Origin: an uncultured Vibrio sp.
Lineage (GTDB): Bacteria > Pseudomonadota > Gammaproteobacteria > Enterobacterales > Vibrionaceae
Assembly: GCA_947504195.1 (NCBI GenBank)
Contig: CANNGN010000006.1
Span: forward strand, 1-64,000
Direction of reading: 5' to 3'
Length of the DNA stretch: 64,000 nt
Every line of letters starts with the position of its first letter. Within the stretch, counting starts at the first letter, position 1. The position numbers and the translations under genes are program-made. Positions 60,005 to 64,000 of this stretch are shown here, one piece after another. The notes under the pieces are model-generated. The model saw only the letters and a list, made by a program, of their open reading frames with translations, did not search any database and had not been told where the DNA came from.

Positions 60005-60043
60005 GATAGAGCATTTGGATCATCATGTTCCAAATGCTCTATC
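60005..60043. repeat. Long intercistronic hairpin before arsJ
   Basis: GATAGAGCATTTGGA and TCCAAATGCTCTATC are perfect 15-base arms around TCATCATGT. No T run follows (ACCACC), so it is not a normal terminator. It sits in the only wide gap of the ars operon and may stabilise or separate mRNA segments. Confidence 0.65.
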
Positions 60044-60067
60044 ACCACCTAACATGGAGTATTTTCG

Positions 60068-61285
60068 ATGAACTCAGCTTCACCCGCTGACGCGAAAAAT
60101 TCAATACGCCAATATATGTTGGTGACATTTAATTACTGGAATTTCACCTTAACCGATGGTGCACTCCGGATGTTAGTGGTGCTCTATTTCCATCAGCTTG
60201 GCTACGATGCCTTAACCATTGCCTCGCTCTTTCTATTTTATGAATTCTTTGGCGTTGTAACTAACCTAGTCGGTGGCTGGCTAGGTGCTAGGTTAGGTTT
60301 AAATCGGACAATGAATATGGGCTTAGCGATGCAGATAGTGGCGTTGCTAATGTTGGCGGTTCCAACTGCTTGGTTAACTATTCCATGGGTGATGTCTGCT
60401 CAAGCTTTATCAGGGATAGCAAAAGACCTCAATAAAATGAGCGCAAAAAGCTCGATTAAAGGTTTGGTCTCAGGGAATCAACAAGGTCGTCTTTTCCAGT
60501 GGGTTGCGGTGTTAACGGGATCGAAGAATGCATTGAAGGGGGCTGGCTTCTTTTTAGGCGGAGTACTGTTAACAACGATCGGGTTCCAATATGCTGTGGT
60601 CGCAATGGCAACAGTATTAGTGTTTGTATTGATTGGCAGTTTGTTTTGGCTTGAATCTGATCTAGGGAAAGCGAAAAGTAAGCCCAAGTTTAGTGAGTTA
60701 TTTTCTAAATCTCCTGCGATTAACATTTTATCCGCTGCTCGCCTATTTTTATTTGGCGCTCGAGACATATGGTTTGTGGTCGCACTACCCATTTATTTAG
60801 GCAAGGTATTTGGTTGGGATCATTATTGGGTTGGTGGTTTTCTCGCACTTTGGATTATTGGTTACGGAGTGGTGCAAGGCATTGCACCTAAGCTAACAGG
60901 TAAAGCAAAGGGAACGATCCCCGATGGTAAAGCCGTATTTTACTGGGCGATACTATTAGCATGTATCACTGGGCTCATTGCCTATGCAGTCGAAATGCAG
61001 TGGTACCCTCAAGGCGTTATTGTGGTTGGATTATTGGCGTTTGGGGCGGTTTTTGCGATTAACTCTTCGTTACATTCTTATCTTATCGTTAGTTACGCTA
61101 AGGAAGATGGTGTCTCATTGGATGTCGGCTTTTATTATATGGCTAATGCAATGGGACGTTTAATTGGAACGATGTTATCGGGTTATTTATTTGTGGTCTC
61201 TGGTTTAGCTGCCTGCTTGTGGTTTTCGTTTGTCTTTCTGATTATCACTTCTGTTATCTCTTTAAAACTTCCTCGTCATGCATAA
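60068..61285 (+). CDS. arsJ: Organoarsenical efflux transporter ArsJ (MFS)
   Basis: ArsJ exports 1-arseno-3-phosphoglycerate, which then breaks down to arsenate outside the cell. The 405-residue protein has about twelve membrane segments, the N-terminal QYMLVTFNYWNFTLTDGALR that is typical for ArsJ, a loop GIAKDLNKMSAKSSIKG and the ARLFLFGARDIWFVVALP segment. GGAG stands at a normal distance upstream of the ATG. It is the last gene of the operon. No ArsB, ACR3 or ArsC gene is in the window. Confidence 0.95.
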   Translation: MNSASPADAKNSIRQYMLVTFNYWNFTLTDGALRMLVVLYFHQLGYDALTIASLFLFYEFFGVVTNLVGGWLGARLGLNRTMNMGLAMQIVALLMLAVPTAWLTIPWVMSAQALSGIAKDLNKMSAKSSIKGLVSGNQQGRLFQWVAVLTGSKNALKGAGFFLGGVLLTTIGFQYAVVAMATVLVFVLIGSLFWLESDLGKAKSKPKFSELFSKSPAINILSAARLFLFGARDIWFVVALPIYLGKVFGWDHYWVGGFLALWIIGYGVVQGIAPKLTGKAKGTIPDGKAVFYWAILLACITGLIAYAVEMQWYPQGVIVVGLLAFGAVFAINSSLHSYLIVSYAKEDGVSLDVGFYYMANAMGRLIGTMLSGYLFVVSGLAACLWFSFVFLIITSVISLKLPRHA

Positions 61286-61458
61286 CATATTCGTGAGAAT
61301 TGGTTAATTTTGATATGGATTTAAATTTAACTTAGGAAAGATGGGGGAGATTAAGAGAGTTTTCTCGCGATCGTTTATAATAACTGTGTCACCACGTTTT
61401 AAATTACGAGACTTTGTTTTAAGTTGAACCGACTATCGCTGGAGCAAGCGAGGATCTG

Positions 61459-61830
61459 ATGTCAGATATCGAAAAAGTAGTGGTAAAAACAGAAAAGCTC
61501 GAGAGCCTTCTTAGAGAGCAATATCATGCTCAAGGTAAAGAACTGCATCAATTAATTTCAAGTTGTGAAGGCCGCTTACCTCATGACATCGTGCCACAGC
61601 TTCGTTATATCGCAACGGTTAGTAATAAGATAATTAATGGAAATGGATTTAAGTTTGATAATCAAAAGCGGTTTTTCGACCAGTTTGATGCGTGTATTCA
61701 GTCATTAACACCTCGTTCAGTGCGTTTTGTATGGCGAGCAGCATGGGGAGTGTTTATTGTAATGACTCTAGGGAGTTTAATTTTTTATTACTTAAATTGG
61801 GAAGAGCTATCTCGGTACTTGTTTGAATAA
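61459..61830 (+). CDS. Small single-pass membrane protein of unknown function
   Basis: The 123-residue protein has a charged cytosolic part with KTEKLESLLREQYHAQGKELHQL, PQLRYIATVSNKIING, a segment KFDNQKRFFDQFDACIQSL and one C-terminal membrane helix (about 92-113). GCGAGGA stands upstream of the ATG. I do not recognise a named family. A TATAAT at 61376-61381 might be its -10, though without a good -35. A strong bidirectional terminator follows. Confidence 0.75.
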   Translation: MSDIEKVVVKTEKLESLLREQYHAQGKELHQLISSCEGRLPHDIVPQLRYIATVSNKIINGNGFKFDNQKRFFDQFDACIQSLTPRSVRFVWRAAWGVFIVMTLGSLIFYYLNWEELSRYLFE

Positions 61831-61861
61831 TATTAATATGGTGTTTGCTGAGTATAAAAAG

Positions 61862-61889
61862 AAAAAAGGACGCATTTGCGTCCTTTTTT
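61862..61889. terminator. Bidirectional terminator
   Basis: AAAAAAGGACGCA and TGCGTCCTTTTTT pair perfectly around TT, between a plus-strand and a minus-strand gene. Confidence 0.93.
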
Positions 61890-61911
61890 CTTTTTTAATT
61901 ATTTCAAATGA

Positions 61912-61992
61912 TTAGTAAAGCATTGGGAGTGTCATGATACCGAGGACAACCGCTATCATTACAAGCCCCTGCTTTTGTGATGAAGTCATCAT
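61912..61992 (-). CDS. 26-residue single-helix membrane protein
   Basis: A 26-codon open frame starts MMTSSQKQG, continues as one hydrophobic helix (residues 9-20, LVMIAVVLGIM) and ends TLPMLY. AAGGAG lies seven bases before the first ATG, the best possible ribosome site, and the gene is followed by the terminator at 61862-61889. An extended -10 (TGCTATTCT) lies upstream on the minus strand near 62025-62033. The combination of promoter, ribosome site, frame and terminator makes it a convincing small-protein gene. Size and layout recall YnhF-type peptides, but I cannot assign a family. Confidence 0.72.
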   Translation of the reverse strand: MMTSSQKQGLVMIAVVLGIMTLPMLY

Positions 61993-62042
61993 AACACTGC
62001 TCCTTAATCTGTGTTGCTTCATTAATATACAGAATAGCACTG

Positions 62043-62083
62043 TTTTACCGATTTGATCAAATTATTTGTTCAAATCGGTAAAA
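62043..62083. repeat. Perfect 14-base inverted repeat upstream of the small-protein gene
   Basis: TTTTACCGATTTGA and TCAAATCGGTAAAA are perfect arms around 13 bases. The stem begins with T and ends with A on both strands, so it is not a terminator. It lies just upstream of the -10 of the minus-strand 26-residue gene, where an operator could stand. Confidence 0.6.
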
Positions 62084-62128
62084 AACCATGTTTAGTCATT
62101 AAATTGACGTGTAAATAGCATGGTTTTT
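62081..62128 (+). repeat. Second inverted repeat, overlapping the first
   Basis: AAAAACCATG and CATGGTTTTT are perfect 10-base arms around 28 bases. The right arm ends in five T, so a weak terminator is possible on either strand. Three bases are shared with the repeat at 62043-62083. Confidence 0.45.
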
Positions 62129-62677
62129 GTGAGGGTATAGACATTTATGGTTGATGTTATTGTCATTGAACGAGTGAAAGTTAATTTAATTCATTGATTT
62201 TAAGGTAATTATCTATGTTATCAATATGTGTCAAAATTTTATTGTTGGTTTTATTGGTTTGAGTAAGAAGATTTTAGTTTGTTAGAGTATTATGCATTAA
62301 ACAGTGTTCGAAATGATTGCTACTCATATCGATATTTTATTTCCAAGAAAAACATCGATGAAGAGGTAGGTTTTTTGTGGATTAAATTACTAGATGATCT
62401 TCATTGAGCTTGATACATAAAATATAAACTTAACAACCTTAATGTATTGATTTTAAAGTTTAATTATTGTGGTTTTAGTAAGTATTTATGATGACTATAG
62501 TGTCTAACTGAGTTATTTGTGATTAGTTTTAGCGGTATCGAATCAGATGAGTACTTAACTTTGGTTTAGGTGAGGTTGCTAGTAATTATTAATATCAAGA
62601 TCGAAATTTTTGCATTCACTGTTGGATTTCTAAGGCTCGCGCTCTACACTGGAGCAGTTATTTAGCTGGGAAGAGTC
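62129..62677. other. AT-rich stretch without a recognised gene
   Basis: About 550 bases with no open frame of note, no known RNA core and no strong terminator. It probably holds the regulatory region of the plus-strand gene at 62678. I cannot point to a specific promoter. Confidence 0.5.
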
Positions 62678-63277
62678 ATGGTTATTCGATTTTCTGGATT
62701 GTCTTCATATCAAGGTAGTGTCGCAAAATATACCTCACTGGTATTAAGTGGCATGTTAGGGTTATTTGTACTTCTCGTTGCCCCTTTGCATCAATATTCA
62801 ATTGCTCTTCTTGCTGTTGCTACCGGAATTGGTGTAACTATTTTAGGTGATTTTCTTCTTATTCAGCGTGGTTATAGTAAAGTTCGATTTATCATGTTTT
62901 CTATCGCTTCGTTACTTTATAGTGTAGCGTTTTGGAGCTTTACCGAAGGAGTGATGCATTGGTGGTTGCCCGTGCTCTTATTCGCTTCTGGCATTGTTAT
63001 ATTATTGCTGATTCTTCCTCAAGTTGAGTCATATGTGTTTTCTACTTCTCTAGTCGGAGTGTTACTACTCGGATTAGTTTGGTCGACAGCCGAATGGTGG
63101 TTACAACATCATAGTGTGAATGCATTGTTTGCACTTTCTGGCTCTGCGATTCTATTTGTTACGGCCCTCACTCTTGCGGTCCGAAAAGAAAGAGCTGTGT
63201 TTTTCTCTCGTACTCCTTTTGTTCTATTAGGCTATTTAATGTCGCAAACTTTATTTTCGTTATCTGTATTACTTTAG
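62678..63277 (+). CDS. YhhN-like multi-pass membrane protein
   Basis: The 199-residue protein has about eight hydrophobic segments. The second and third enclose GIGVTILGDFLLIQRGYSKVRF and the end has FSRTPFVLLGYLMSQTLFSLSVLL (partly), which follow the pattern of the YhhN family (lysoplasmalogenase-like, LGDxLL unit). The agreement is partial, so the enzymatic role is uncertain. AGCTGGGAAGAG stands before the ATG. It is separated from the lyase gene by 76 bases. Confidence 0.65.
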   Translation: MVIRFSGLSSYQGSVAKYTSLVLSGMLGLFVLLVAPLHQYSIALLAVATGIGVTILGDFLLIQRGYSKVRFIMFSIASLLYSVAFWSFTEGVMHWWLPVLLFASGIVILLLILPQVESYVFSTSLVGVLLLGLVWSTAEWWLQHHSVNALFALSGSAILFVTALTLAVRKERAVFFSRTPFVLLGYLMSQTLFSLSVLL

Positions 63278-63353
63278 AGTCATACTTTCCATCACAACGA
63301 ACGCCCATTTTTAATTAGATTAAGCTTTGTAGACAAGGGTAGGTAAAAAGAGA

Positions 63354-64000
63354 ATGAAAACTAAACAATTTAAAGTTTCCACAATTGCAATGGCATTAGT
63401 TGGGGTATGTGTTTCCTATACAAGTTCAGCTGGTGAGCACGTGGAACCTGTTAAATACAGTCAATTCCAAGAGGTACTTTCTGAGTCAAAATTACAGGTT
63501 TCTGATCCGGGAGGTAAAGCTGGTAATAAATCCGAGCTTGGAGCCGGGGGAAATTTTAATGGTGTCGTCAGTGAGCACTTTTATGTTGATAGTGATTCTG
63601 AAGCGCTTATATTTAAGATGTCAGGTTATAAAAACCGTAGTGAAGTGAGAGTATTGAATAATTTTGATACATCACTTCCAAATACTTATTATCACTTAAG
63701 TGCTGCGTTAATGCCGATTGATCCAAAAGACTCGATTAAAGATAGTGATTCTAAAAATGATGCGATGACATTCTTGCAAGTTCACAATGCGGGTTCAGGA
63801 AAAACAGAGCGTGGTACAACGGGCTCTGGCTATATTCCTCACCCTCTATTACGTGTTGTGTACGAAGGAGAGCGTGATGGAAAAGTCGATCACTACTGGG
63901 CAGTCATTAAGAATAATGCAGTGAACTGTGGTTCTAAAAGTGGGAACAAAGGTAAACCTGAATGTAAAAATGCATACATAAAGTTGGACCTTGGCCCTGT
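63354..64000 (+). CDS. PL7-type alginate lyase, 3' end cut by window
   Basis: The frame is open from ATG 63354 to the window end (215 codons). A signal peptide MKTKQFKVSTIAMALVGVCV ends near SSAGE. The mature part begins PVKYSQFQEVLSESKLQVSD and contains two of the three conserved PL7 active-site motifs, RSEVR and QVH, plus PGGKAGNKSELGAGGN. The third (YFKAGxYxQ) would lie beyond the window. PL7 enzymes cleave alginate by beta-elimination; secretion points to use of brown-algal polysaccharide. AAGAGA is upstream of the ATG. Confidence 0.88.
   Translation, partial: MKTKQFKVSTIAMALVGVCVSYTSSAGEHVEPVKYSQFQEVLSESKLQVSDPGGKAGNKSELGAGGNFNGVVSEHFYVDSDSEALIFKMSGYKNRSEVRVLNNFDTSLPNTYYHLSAALMPIDPKDSIKDSDSKNDAMTFLQVHNAGSGKTERGTTGSGYIPHPLLRVVYEGERDGKVDHYWAVIKNNAVNCGSKSGNKGKPECKNAYIKLDLGP

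Overview
The window is chromosomal DNA of a gamma-proteobacterium of the Vibrio group, close to the replication origin of the larger chromosome. The evidence is gene order and RNA genes. polA-spf(Spot 42)-engB, hemCDXY divergent from cyaA, cyaY-lptM-lysA-dapF-DUF484-xerC-yigB, ubiE-ubiJ-ubiB-tatABC and the rsmJ/uspA/uspB/yhiN neighbourhood all match known enterobacterial or Vibrio blocks. Spot 42 and a long RyhB have Vibrio-like form, and two sequences close to the ParB site parS lie in the thiamine operon. Almost everything is core genome. I see no insertion sequence, integrase or CRISPR array.

Layout. 1-437: the 3' part of a tRNA-Asp gene, its terminator and a decayed second tRNA-Asp copy. 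438-7151: crcB, then a TPP riboswitch and thiCEFSGH. 7229-15039: aminopeptidase P, a 93-residue protein of unknown role, asnC, rsmJ, a DMT transporter, uspA, ferritin, uspB and yhiN. 15139-21976: a three-gene RND efflux operon and a second DMT transporter on the minus strand. 22141-30225: rmuC, the ubiquinone genes ubiE/ubiJ/ubiB, tatABC, a TatD-family hydrolase and hemB. 30226-30868: a Fur-type promoter, the iron-responsive sRNA RyhB and two perfect DnaA boxes. 30869-37658: polA, Spot 42, a probable second sRNA, engB, cytochrome c4, a methyltransferase, yihI and a DUF2489 gene. 37819-51352: hemN, hemYXDC (minus), cyaA, cyaY, lptM, lysA, dapF, DUF484, xerC and yigB. 51437-57991: a FIST-GGDEF-EAL protein, a DTW-domain RNA modification enzyme, a lipoprotein, pldB and an EAL-HDOD protein. 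58085-61285: an arsenate resistance operon of the GAPDH/ArsJ type with an extra phosphatase gene. 61459-64000: small membrane proteins, an AT-rich non-coding stretch with large inverted repeats, a YhhN-like gene and the start of a PL7 alginate lyase.

How parts work together. The thi genes supply the pyrimidine and thiazole halves of thiamine and join them, under feedback from TPP. hemB, hemC, hemD and hemN cover four steps of tetrapyrrole synthesis, and RyhB beside hemB ties the region to iron status. cyaA makes the cAMP that acts through CRP, and Spot 42 is a classical CRP-controlled sRNA. In the ars operon GAPDH makes 1-arseno-3-phosphoglycerate and ArsJ exports it. The phosphatase between them has no assigned role and is, with the probable second sRNA next to Spot 42 and the 26-residue membrane protein near 61950, the most interesting lead here.
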